Assembly: GCA_008501585.1 (NCBI GenBank)
Contig: QQUN01000015.1
Location: 1 to 46,155 of the forward strand
Source of the DNA: Pseudomonadota bacterium
GTDB lineage: Bacteria > Pseudomonadota > Gammaproteobacteria > Burkholderiales > Rhodocyclaceae
Direction of reading: 5' to 3'
Length of the DNA stretch: 46,155 nucleotides
Position numbers and translations under genes: made by a program. Positions 16,170 through 23,657 of this stretch are shown piece after piece. Within the stretch, counting starts at the first letter, position 1, and every line of letters starts with the position of its first letter. The notes beneath the pieces are model-generated. The model ran no database searches, was not told the DNA's origin, and saw nothing but the letters and a program-made list of their open reading frames with translations.

Positions 16170-17135
16170 ATGCATTCGTGCACAACCCAGAGCTTCGGAG
16201 TCGATGTAGGCAAATTCGAACTGGTAATCGGCGATAGCGCCTCTGAACGAATCACCAGAATCGCCAATCAGTCCAAGGCCATTCGCGCGTGGCTACAGCG
16301 CTTGCCACCCAACAGCCGTATCGGCATGGAAGCGACCGGAAACTATCATCTGACCCTGGCCGATCTGGCCCATGCGCGCGGACACACGGTGTATGTTTGC
16401 AATCCGCGATCGGTGGCCACCTACCTGAAATCTCTGCGCGCTCGCGGCAAGACCGATGTGCTCGACGCGCGCGGCATTACCCGGTTTGTCGAACGAGAAA
16501 CGGATGATCTGATCGCCTACCAGCCGCCAAGCCCGCTGCAACGATCACTTCAGACGCTGCTGCACCGACGCCACCAGGTGGTCAAGCAGCGCACCGCGTT
16601 GCGTCTGAGTTGCCAGCAACTCGACAGTGCGATGAAGGGCATGTTTGCCGACCTGCTCAGGGCCTTCGACCACTGTCTGCGCCAGATCGATCAGAAGCTT
16701 CGTCAGCTGATCGACTCGGACCCAGCGTTGCGCAAGTTGGAGCAGGCATTGCGCACGATGCCTGGTGTCGGCCCATTGATCGGGGTCGCCCTGGCTTCAC
16801 GGCTGAGCAAGCACCCGTATCGAAGCAGCGACGCCCTGGTCGCCGCGCTGGGCATGGATCCTCGCCCTTGCCAGTCCGGTAGCAGCGAGGGTGTTCGACA
16901 CCTTTCCAAGCAGGGAAATGCCGAAGAGCGACGCCTGATCTACATGGCGGCTGTCAGCGCGTGCAAGACCAAGCACTGGCGAGCGAAATTCGAGTAGTTG
17001 GTCGCCAAGGGCCATCCAACGACTGCAGCCCTGTGCATCATTGCGCGCAAACTGCTGCGTATCGCTTTCGCCATCAGTAAAAGCGGGAAGCCATATCGCC
17101 TTGAGGGGCCCAAAAATACTTGCGCAGCCTCATAG
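16170..17135 (+). pseudogene. IS110-family transposase with in-frame amber codon near the C-terminus
   Basis: Starts MHSCTTQSFGVDVGKFELVIGD with a strong GGAGGACGAC ribosome-binding site. The N-terminal RuvC-like DEDD domain is visible: D in FGVDVGK, E in GMEATGNYHL, and the two Asp in KTDVLDARGI. The C-terminal Tnp domain has MPGVGPLIGVALAS and ALGMDPRPCQSGSSEG, which contains the candidate catalytic serine. Translation stops at TAG 16995-16997 after 275 residues. The same frame then continues for 45 residues (including ARKLLRIAFAISKSGKPY, a normal IS110 C-terminal helix) to TAG 17133-17135. The context F-E-TAG-L-V-A-K-G suggests a CAG-to-TAG change. All catalytic residues precede the amber, so some activity or readthrough is possible, but loss of the last helix probably inactivates it. 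Confidence 0.88.
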
Positions 17136-17140
17136 AATCT

Positions 17141-17381
17141 ACGCCAAGCCGCCGAGGTGATCGAGACGATTCACCCGTAGCCTGGGCGAGCGCAGCGACC
17201 CCGGGGCCGTCGGTGGAAGGGGGCACCGCTCCCGGCGTCGGGCCTGCGGCCCTTGGCCGGGCCAAGCCGCCGAGGTGATCGAGACGATTCACCCGTAGCC
17301 CGGGCGAGCGCAGCGACCCCGGGGCCGCCGGTGGAAGGGGCGCCGTTCCCGGCGTCGGGCCTGCGGCCCTCGGCCGGGCTA
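17141..17381. repeat. Tandem array of about 120-base GC-rich repeats, right part
   Basis: Continuation of the array split by the IS110 element. CCGTAG repeats start at 17175 and 17293 (118-base spacing), and the last unit ends with GGCCGGGCTA at 17372-17381. The final CTA is, on the minus strand, the TAG stop of the SLC13 transporter gene, so the array abuts or supplies the end of that gene. Confidence 0.88.
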
Positions 17382-18704
17382 CAGCACCAGCGCGCCCACC
17401 GCCACCAGCACCGGATACACCAGCACCGACACCCACAAGCCGGCGCGGATCATCACCCGCTGGGGCACATGGCCGCTGCCGAAGACGATGGCGTTGGGTG
17501 GGGTGGCCACCGGCAGCAGGAAGGCGCAGGAGGTGCCCACCGCCACCAGTACGGCCAGCGGTGTCGCGTCGATCTGCGGCGCCAGGCTGATGAACAGCGG
17601 GATCAGCAAGGCGGCGCTGGCGGTGTTGCTGGTGACCTCGGTGATCAACAGCGCGAAGAGGATCATCAGCCCCAGGCAGACAAAGGCCGGCAGGCTCGCC
17701 AGCGGGTCGCCCAGTTGCCCGGCCAGCCAGGCCGCGGCGCCGCTCTCGGACAGCGCGCGGCTGAGCGTGAGGCCACCGCCGAAGAGCAGCAGCACGCCCC
17801 ACTCGGTGCTGCGCTCGACCGCTTTCCACTCGGTCAGGCGCAGGGCGTGGAGCATCACCAGCGCGAACACGGCGACGGCGGCGTCATAGCCGCGCCCCAT
17901 GGCCAGCCAGGCATTGAGCGGCGCGCCGAACACCCACAGCAGCACCGTTGCGCCGAACAGCGCCAGCATCTGCTTCTGCGGCCGCGTCCAGGCCGCCTGC
18001 GCTGGCGGCAGCTCGACCTCGGCGCTCAGGTCGGGCTTGAGCGCAAAGCGCAGGGCAACCTCCATCAGCGGCATCAGCACCAGTACCAGTGGCAGCCCCC
18101 ACACCAGCCAGCCGGCAAAGCCGAGCCCGACCTGCGCCGCCGCGATGGCGTTGGGCGGGCTGCCCACCAGCGTGCCGATGCCGCCGATGTTGGCCGAAAA
18201 CGCCACGCCCAGCAGCACATAGAGGTAGGCGGCGCGGTGGCGCTCGATGGGCAGGGAGGCGAGCAGGCCGAGGGCCAGTGGCAGCATCATGGCGGCGGTG
18301 GCCGTGTTGCTGATCCACATCGACAAAAAGGCGGTGAGGCCGAACAGCCAGCGTGCGGCGCGGTCGAGCCGGTTGCCGGCGCGGCGGATCACCTGCGCTG
18401 CCATCCAGCGATCCAGCCCCTGGCGTTGCAGGCCGGCGGCCAGCGCGAAGCCGCCGAGGAACAGGAAGATCACCGGGTCGGCGAACTGCCGCAGGGCGCC
18501 GTCGAAGGGCAGCACGCCGCTCACCGCGGCGAGCAGGGGCACGAGCACGGCGGTGACACTCACATGCAGGGCCTCGGTGGTCCACAGCCAGGCGATGGTC
18601 GCCACCAGGGCCAGGCCGCCACCGGTGGGCCCGAGCGAGGGCGTCAGCGCCAGGTTGAGGCCGACGAAGAGGCCGACCGCGATACCGAGATTGAACATCC
18701 GCAT
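17379..18704 (-). CDS. SLC13/DASS-family anion permease
   Basis: A 441-residue inner-membrane transporter with about 11-12 hydrophobic helices. The two Ser-Asn-Thr substrate/sodium motifs typical of divalent anion:Na+ symporters (VcINDY type) are present: S132-N133-T134 in ISNTATAAMM and S359-N360-T361 in EVTSNTASAALL. Each is followed by a Gly-Ser-Pro-Pro-Asn or Ala-Thr-Pro-Pro-Asn loop (VGSPPNAIA, VATPPNAIV). Likely substrates are dicarboxylates such as succinate or malate, but sulfate or other anions cannot be excluded. The start could also be M3 at 18698. Its stop codon lies in the arm of the adjacent extragenic repeat. It has no obvious operon partner. Confidence 0.9.
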   Translation of the reverse strand: MRMFNLGIAVGLFVGLNLALTPSLGPTGGGLALVATIAWLWTTEALHVSVTAVLVPLLAAVSGVLPFDGALRQFADPVIFLFLGGFALAAGLQRQGLDRWMAAQVIRRAGNRLDRAARWLFGLTAFLSMWISNTATAAMMLPLALGLLASLPIERHRAAYLYVLLGVAFSANIGGIGTLVGSPPNAIAAAQVGLGFAGWLVWGLPLVLVLMPLMEVALRFALKPDLSAEVELPPAQAAWTRPQKQMLALFGATVLLWVFGAPLNAWLAMGRGYDAAVAVFALVMLHALRLTEWKAVERSTEWGVLLLFGGGLTLSRALSESGAAAWLAGQLGDPLASLPAFVCLGLMILFALLITEVTSNTASAALLIPLFISLAPQIDATPLAVLVAVGTSCAFLLPVATPPNAIVFGSGHVPQRVMIRAGLWVSVLVYPVLVAVGALVL

Positions 18705-18959
18705 GCGTTGCGTCCATCCAGGGAGGGGCGTGGCGCCAGTCTACGTGAAGTGGCGCCGGGCTTCAGCGGCGCGCATGATGTATGCGGTGACGATATGCCA
18801 CAGGGTGCCGTTCGGCGGGTGGGCGCCGCCAGGCCTTCAGTTGCCGTGTGACGGTTCGTTATCTTGAATCAAGTGTGGCGCGTTTTCGCGTTGACCCGTC
18901 CGGGCCTGCGTGAGAGCCTTGCCGCCCGACAAAAACGACAAGATATTCAGGGAGTTTTC

Positions 18960-21071
18960 GTGGCTGCTCTTTTCGTGCGCGACGTGTGGTTTCGCCGCGT
19001 ACTGACCACTTTCTGTGCGCTGTCGTGCGCTGCGGCGACCCGTGCGGTGGCCAGCGAGACCGACGCGTTTTTTGACGACATCCCGCTGGTGCTGACGGCC
19101 TCGCGCCTGGCCCAGTCGCCCATGCTGGCGCCGGCGCCGGTGACGCTGATCGACCGCGAGATGATCGAGGCCTCGGGCTTCACCGAGATCCACGACCTGC
19201 TGCGCCTGGTGCCCGGCTTCCAGGTGGCCGACTGGCCGGGCGGCTCGCCCACGGTGGCCAACCACGGTATCGGCGATGCCTACGACCGGCGCATCAAGGT
19301 GCTGATCGACGGGCGGGTGGTCAATCACCCGATCTGGGGCGATACCCAGTGGGACAACCTCACCATCCGCGTGGACGACATCGAGCGCATCGAGGTGGTG
19401 CGCTCGGCCAACGGCGGGGCCTACGGCGCCAACGCCTTCCAGGGGGTGGTCAACATCATCACCCGCTCGCCGATGACCGAAGACGGCTACAGCGTGATCT
19501 CGCGGTACGGCGTGGATGGTTTTTACGACCACGGCGTGCGCGTCAATGGGCCGTCGGATTCGCCCGTGGCATGGCGGCTGTCGGCATCGACCCGCAGCGC
19601 CACCACGTTTGAATCCTTTGTCCGCAGCAATGGCGAGAACGAGCTGCAGGAAGCGTTCTCGCGCGAGACCCTGAACCTGCAGATGGTCAGCCAGATCAAC
19701 CCGCAGGACCGCCTCAGCCTGCATTTCGGGCTCAGCCAGGGCGTGGACACGCGGGGCTTTCCGGCGCTGGGCACGCGGCTGCGCAATTCGCACCTCGACC
19801 CGGTGCAGGATGGCGACATCCGCAACCAGACGGTGCACGCTGACTGGACCCGCAGCTACAGCACCACCTCCGAGCTGTCGCTGCAGTATTTCTACCAGGG
19901 TCAGCAGGCGCGCCGGGCGTGGGAGATCGATGTGCGTGCCATGGGTGAAGGCCGCGACGGCATCATCGATGCCGACCGCGACATCGACGTCAGCGCCCAC
20001 AACCTCGAACTCCAGTTGAGCGGCCAGATCCTGCCGTCGGTGCAGGCGCTGATCGGTGCCGGCGCGCGTCATGAGCGGGTGCGTTCGGCCGCCTACTTCG
20101 ACACCGATGCGGCGCTCACTGCCACCTACTGGCAGACCTTCGGCAACCTCACATGGCAGGCCACCGACGCACTGGCGTTGAACCTCGGCGGCACCTATGA
20201 GCACCATGACTACAGCGGCAAGCTGTTCTCGCCGCGGGTGGCGCTCAACCTGGCCGTCAGCCCCGACACGGCGCTGCGCATGTCGGCCGGCAAGGCCTAC
20301 CGCGCGCCCTCGCTGATCGAGTCGCACGGCCTCGAGACGCTGCGCGAGGACGGTGCCATCGTCAACATCGGCTACAACGCCGCGCAGCCGGTCGACCCCG
20401 AAGAGATGCGCTTTTTCGAGCTCGGGCTCGTGGCCCGGCCGATGAAGGGGTTGTCGGTCGATGTGCGCGTCTTCCGCGAGGCCTATTCGGGCTATCTCGA
20501 CAGCCAGAGCTGCCGCCTGCCGACCGCGGCGGTGCCGGTGCCGTCCAAGGAGCGCTGCAGCGATGTCGGCGTCTTCCCGCCGGCCGACTGGTCGGCGGCC
20601 AATGCGCTGACCTACCAGAGCGCCAAGACCAAGCGCTTCCTCAACCTGGGCAATTTCGTCGCCAAGGGCGGCGAATACACCGTCGACTGGCGTCGGCAGG
20701 GCTGGGGCCGGGTGGTGTTCTCGCAGGCCTACATCACCCTCAATGCCAGCGACGACCTGGTCGACCGCGACATCGAGCTGAGTGCGCCGCAGGTGACCAC
20801 CTCGCTGCTGTTCATGAAAGACCTGCCCGAGCGCTGGCGCGCCAGCCTCGGCTACTACCACAACGACGACATGTACTGGCTCAACCAGGGCGACCGCGTG
20901 CCCAACCGCGACCGCATCGACCTGCGCCTGGCCAAACGCTTTGGCCCCCCGGGGGCCGAGAACGAGTTCGCCCTCGTGATGCAGAACCTGGGCGAGATCG
21001 CGAGCGAGTTCCACGAAGGGCGCTACCGCCACGAGCCGCTGATCTTCGCCAGCCTGCGGCTGGTGTGGTGA
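18960..21071 (+). CDS. TonB-dependent outer-membrane receptor
   Basis: A 703-residue protein from a GTG start at 18960, preceded by GGGAG at 5 bases. An in-frame ATG at 18864 is possible but would add 32 residues before the signal peptide. The signal peptide is RDVWFRRVLTTFCALSCAAATRAVA, with cleavage before SETDAF. The plug domain follows (PVTLIDREMIEASGFTEIHDLLRLVPGF, then IKVLIDGRVVN and IERIEVVRSANGGAYGANAFQGVVNIIT), then a beta-barrel ending in an aromatic terminal residue (FASLRLVW), the signal for barrel assembly. It would import a siderophore, cobalamin or other ligand using TonB energy; the ligand cannot be told. It is not next to a regulator or ABC transporter. Confidence 0.92.
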   Translation: MAALFVRDVWFRRVLTTFCALSCAAATRAVASETDAFFDDIPLVLTASRLAQSPMLAPAPVTLIDREMIEASGFTEIHDLLRLVPGFQVADWPGGSPTVANHGIGDAYDRRIKVLIDGRVVNHPIWGDTQWDNLTIRVDDIERIEVVRSANGGAYGANAFQGVVNIITRSPMTEDGYSVISRYGVDGFYDHGVRVNGPSDSPVAWRLSASTRSATTFESFVRSNGENELQEAFSRETLNLQMVSQINPQDRLSLHFGLSQGVDTRGFPALGTRLRNSHLDPVQDGDIRNQTVHADWTRSYSTTSELSLQYFYQGQQARRAWEIDVRAMGEGRDGIIDADRDIDVSAHNLELQLSGQILPSVQALIGAGARHERVRSAAYFDTDAALTATYWQTFGNLTWQATDALALNLGGTYEHHDYSGKLFSPRVALNLAVSPDTALRMSAGKAYRAPSLIESHGLETLREDGAIVNIGYNAAQPVDPEEMRFFELGLVARPMKGLSVDVRVFREAYSGYLDSQSCRLPTAAVPVPSKERCSDVGVFPPADWSAANALTYQSAKTKRFLNLGNFVAKGGEYTVDWRRQGWGRVVFSQAYITLNASDDLVDRDIELSAPQVTTSLLFMKDLPERWRASLGYYHNDDMYWLNQGDRVPNRDRIDLRLAKRFGPPGAENEFALVMQNLGEIASEFHEGRYRHEPLIFASLRLVW

Positions 21072-21092
21072 GGTCGGCGACGGCCGGCCTCC

Positions 21093-21178
21093 CGTAGGGC
21101 GGAAAAGCGAAGCGCATCCGCCGTTGGTGCCACATCAGGTGGTTCGGCGGATGCGCCTGCGGCCTATCCGCCCTTCGG
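21093..21178. repeat. TAGGGCGGA-type extragenic inverted repeat
   Basis: GTAGGGCGGAAAAGCG ... GCGCATCCGCC on the left and GGCGGATGCGC ... CCTATCCGCCC on the right enclose a loop with CACATCAGGTGG. It is the same family as 12479-12559. It lies 22 bases after the receptor stop and before msrA, and may act as a terminator. Confidence 0.75.
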
Positions 21179-21243
21179 AACGCGGGGCCGCCGATGTAAG
21201 GCCCGACCCGCCTGCCCGGTCTCATCCTCCAAGGAGACCGCTC

Positions 21244-21915
21244 ATGCCCAACACCCGACCCACAACCCAACGCCTCGCCCTCACCGTCGCCGTGGCAGCC
21301 GCGAGCCTCGCGCCGCTCGGTGCCGCCAGCGCCAAAGACCTCCAGACCCTCGTCGTGGCCGGCGGCTGCTTCTGGTGTGTCGAGGCCGACTTCGAATCCG
21401 TCCCCGGCGTGGTCGAGGCCGTGTCCGGCTACACCGGCGGCCACACCGACAAGCCCACCTACAAACAGGTCACCGGCGGCAACACCGGCCACTATGAAGC
21501 CGTCAAGATCACCTACGACGCCGAGGTGGTCGGCTACCAACGCCTGATCCACCTGTTCTTCCGCTCCATCGATCCCCTTGATGCCGGCGGCCAGTTCTGC
21601 GACCGCGGCAGCAGCTACCGCACCGCCATCTTCGTCGCCAACGACGCGCAGCGCGCCATCGCCCAGGCCGAACTCGACGCCGCCCAGAAAGCACTCGGTA
21701 AGCCCATCGTCACCCCCATCCTCGACGCCGCGCCCTTCACCGTCGCCGAGGATTACCACCAGGACTACTACAAGGGCGGCGGCTGGGTGTTCACCCGCGG
21801 TGGTCCCAAGTCACAGGTGGACGCCTACAAGTTCTACCGCGAGGGCTGCGGACGTGATGCGCGCGTGCGCCAGCTGTGGGGCACGGATGCGCCGTTCGTG
21901 CATCACCGGGAGTAG
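21244..21915 (+). CDS. msrA: Peptide-methionine (S)-S-oxide reductase, exported
   Basis: MsrA reduces methionine-S-sulfoxide in oxidised proteins. The 223-residue product has the catalytic motif GGCFWC (C42, C45), then GVVEAVSGYTGGHTDKPTYKQV, GNTGHYEAV, FFRSIDPLDAGGQFCDRGSSYRT and EDYHQDYY. The N-terminal 30 residues (LALTVAVAAASLAPLGAASA) form a cleavable signal peptide, so this copy acts in the periplasm, unlike the cytoplasmic E. coli MsrA. GGAG lies 8 bases before the start. No msrB is adjacent. Confidence 0.95.
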   Translation: MPNTRPTTQRLALTVAVAAASLAPLGAASAKDLQTLVVAGGCFWCVEADFESVPGVVEAVSGYTGGHTDKPTYKQVTGGNTGHYEAVKITYDAEVVGYQRLIHLFFRSIDPLDAGGQFCDRGSSYRTAIFVANDAQRAIAQAELDAAQKALGKPIVTPILDAAPFTVAEDYHQDYYKGGGWVFTRGGPKSQVDAYKFYREGCGRDARVRQLWGTDAPFVHHRE

Positions 21916-22032
21916 GGCGGGGTGGGCGCCGGCCGGTAGCCGGTAGGAGGCAATAGGCGCAGCCGTATTGCACCGCTCAACCGTGGATGGGTGCAATGCC
22001 GTTGGGTTGTTGCTCAAGGTCTTTGTGGGTAT
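21916..22032. other. Intergenic segment with an extragenic repeat remnant
   Basis: This stretch contains GGAGGCAATAGGCGCAGCCG-TATTGCACC and, further on, GGGTGCAATGCCG, resembling the GGTGCAATA...TATTGCACC repeats seen in many proteobacteria. It separates msrA from the AT-rich DUF262 gene and marks the composition change. Confidence 0.5.
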
Positions 22033-23604
22033 TTAGCATTTTACGGATTGATTGCAATATGGATGAGTAAGCTGACAATTGCCGGCTACCCCGAGCCCTC
22101 CATCCCGCACCCGTTCGATATGATCATATGAAACAGATTTTTCTACATCCAAGTAACCGTGGCATATTGGACACCGAAGCGCAGCGTTAAGTGCGACGTT
22201 AATGAATAGTTTGCTCTTTTCTTCTTCGGAAATTCTTGTAGACGCTCGTTTATAATCTCCCGCAATAATTTTCCCTTCGAGGTCTGAAAAAACGATCAGT
22301 TTTTCCTCGCCAATTGACTCACCGCTGTTCAGGGAGTTGACAAGTCGATCAAGAAATTTGTGATGTTTTATTACGCGATTCTGGCTGATGTGTTTTTGGA
22401 GGATTGTGGCTATAAGGGATTTGTAAAGGATAAGAACTTCTTCAAGTTGAGGCCTGATTTGAGTGAATTTTTGAAAAAAATCCTTGTCGTTGTTGGAAAT
22501 TTTTTCACCAATTAACGAAACGGTGCCTAAAAACATTGCACTCGAGTGTCTGCCAGTTGGGCCGTAGAAATATATGGCAGGGTGTAGCCCAAGGCTGCCA
22601 TCCCCATTTCCTGTTATTTTGACGATTAGCCTTTTTGCTTTTCTTAAGACATTGATTGTAAGATCGCCGTCGGCGTCCTCACAAAAATCGCCCACTTTTT
22701 TTAGTGATTCCTGTTGACCTCTGCATGCAATGAGCAATATGTCAATGAGAACTTCTATGGCGTTTCGTACTCCTTTTGATCCGCCAAGTGGAAGATCTAG
22801 TGTTCGAATTGGTTTCTGTATCTCAGGGCTAAAAAGAAGCTTGTGTAAAGAAAGGGCTTCGCTCTCAATGATGTGAGTTTTTTCAGACGCAAATGCGGAC
22901 CAGTATCGATGCCCTTTCCCAGCTCTGATAATTGCGCGCGCAGCAATTGGCACAGGGCGCCTTCTGTTTCTCAAGAGCATTTCTTCAATATCATCCAGGG
23001 GTGTGCCTTTCATATTGATATTGAAAAAAGACGTTTCTGCTTTGTCTGTATCGCCTTTTACCCATTGAACCGGTAGGCCTCGAGTCATTAGCGTAGATAG
23101 TTTTCTTCTTTGATCATCTGTAATGTCTTCATTGTCGCTTGAGAGGCTTTTGAAGTACGCCCATGATCCAACACGGTCCTTTATTAATTTTCTTGTTTTT
23201 TCAGCGGCCTTTTTTTGTTCTAACGATATGTCGTGTCCGAAAAGCTTATGGGAAACCGGACCGTCTCCGTAGTCATCCTCAAGCCATGCCCTAATGACAC
23301 TCAGTCGGTGTCCTCCGTCGATTACAAAAAGATATGTTGGAGATTTCCAAAGAATCACTGATGGAATTAGATCTCCACTAATGTAGCTTTCAAGCAATGA
23401 CACAACTTGCTCTGGGGACCAATGGCTCGTCTCGCGCTGAAAGTCTGGTTTTCGCAATAGCGACACAATAGGAGCACCGGACTCTAGATCTCTCGCAGGA
23501 AGGTTGTTGAAAGTTTCGAAGCTAGATACATCTCCGTCAGACGTGGCAAAGTCGGCCCGCTTAATCATTGCGTCAAGATTTACTAGATTTGATTTTGATG
23601 CCAT
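22033..23604 (-). CDS. DUF262 (ParB/GmrSD-N-like) protein with C-terminal HNH nuclease domain
   Basis: A 523-residue protein whose base composition is clearly AT-richer than every neighbour, indicating recent transfer. Residues 40-110 match DUF262: the F-Q-R-x4-W pattern in KPDFQRETSHW (R57) and DGGHR at 96-100, equivalent to the DGQQR motif of GmrS and SspE. The C-terminus has an HNH zinc nuclease: CPIC (C478, C481), the catalytic D494-H495 in SYDHIERV, N509, H514 and C517-N518 in LTHPYCNQ. DUF262-HNH proteins include stand-alone nucleases of the GmrSD/type IV restriction kind. The central region (about 180-470) is helical and unassigned. It lies 53 bases after rtcB on the same strand. Antiphage function is inference. 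Confidence 0.85.
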   Translation of the reverse strand: MASKSNLVNLDAMIKRADFATSDGDVSSFETFNNLPARDLESGAPIVSLLRKPDFQRETSHWSPEQVVSLLESYISGDLIPSVILWKSPTYLFVIDGGHRLSVIRAWLEDDYGDGPVSHKLFGHDISLEQKKAAEKTRKLIKDRVGSWAYFKSLSSDNEDITDDQRRKLSTLMTRGLPVQWVKGDTDKAETSFFNINMKGTPLDDIEEMLLRNRRRPVPIAARAIIRAGKGHRYWSAFASEKTHIIESEALSLHKLLFSPEIQKPIRTLDLPLGGSKGVRNAIEVLIDILLIACRGQQESLKKVGDFCEDADGDLTINVLRKAKRLIVKITGNGDGSLGLHPAIYFYGPTGRHSSAMFLGTVSLIGEKISNNDKDFFQKFTQIRPQLEEVLILYKSLIATILQKHISQNRVIKHHKFLDRLVNSLNSGESIGEEKLIVFSDLEGKIIAGDYKRASTRISEEEKSKLFINVALNAALRCPICHGYLDVEKSVSYDHIERVRDGGLGVAGNCQLTHPYCNQSVKC

Positions 23605-23657
23605 TTTCTAACTCTTGTTTATTAAGTTGTTTCGTAATTCTTGGTTTGGAGTGGAAA

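Larger units (their letters stand above)
15904..17140 (+). mobile_element. IS110-family insertion sequence inserted in the repeat array
   Basis: About 1,237 bases of non-repeat sequence interrupt a repeat unit exactly between GGCCGGGCT (ending 15903) and ACGCC (from 17141). No terminal inverted repeats or target duplication are visible, as is normal for IS110 elements. Both junctions carry CT (15902-15903 and 17139-17140), the core dinucleotide used by IS621-type IS110 elements, so the exact ends are ambiguous by two bases. The element has a 266-base non-coding left end and one transposase gene with an amber codon. The long 5' leader and N-terminal DEDD domain place it in the IS110 group rather than IS1111. 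Confidence 0.88.

Noticed and set aside
388-16997. Genome-wide reassignment of TAG as glutamine, suggested by two in-frame ambers.
   Set aside because: TAG ends many intact genes here (for example vgrG, pqqE, the YceI-like gene, msrA and the SLC13 gene) at normal family lengths, so TAG functions as a stop.
15528-17381. The repeat array as a CRISPR.
   Set aside because: Units are 117-123 bases and nearly identical throughout, with no short repeat/unique spacer alternation and no cas genes.
18863-18873. CTTGAATCAAG upstream of the TonB-dependent receptor as an FNR or Fur site.
   Set aside because: The spacer is one base instead of four for FNR, and it does not resemble a Fur box; treated as a chance palindrome.
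18837-21032. A minus-strand open frame of 731 codons opposite the TonB-dependent receptor.
   Set aside because: It is antisense to a receptor with clear plug and barrel motifs, and its composition is typical of a shadow frame.
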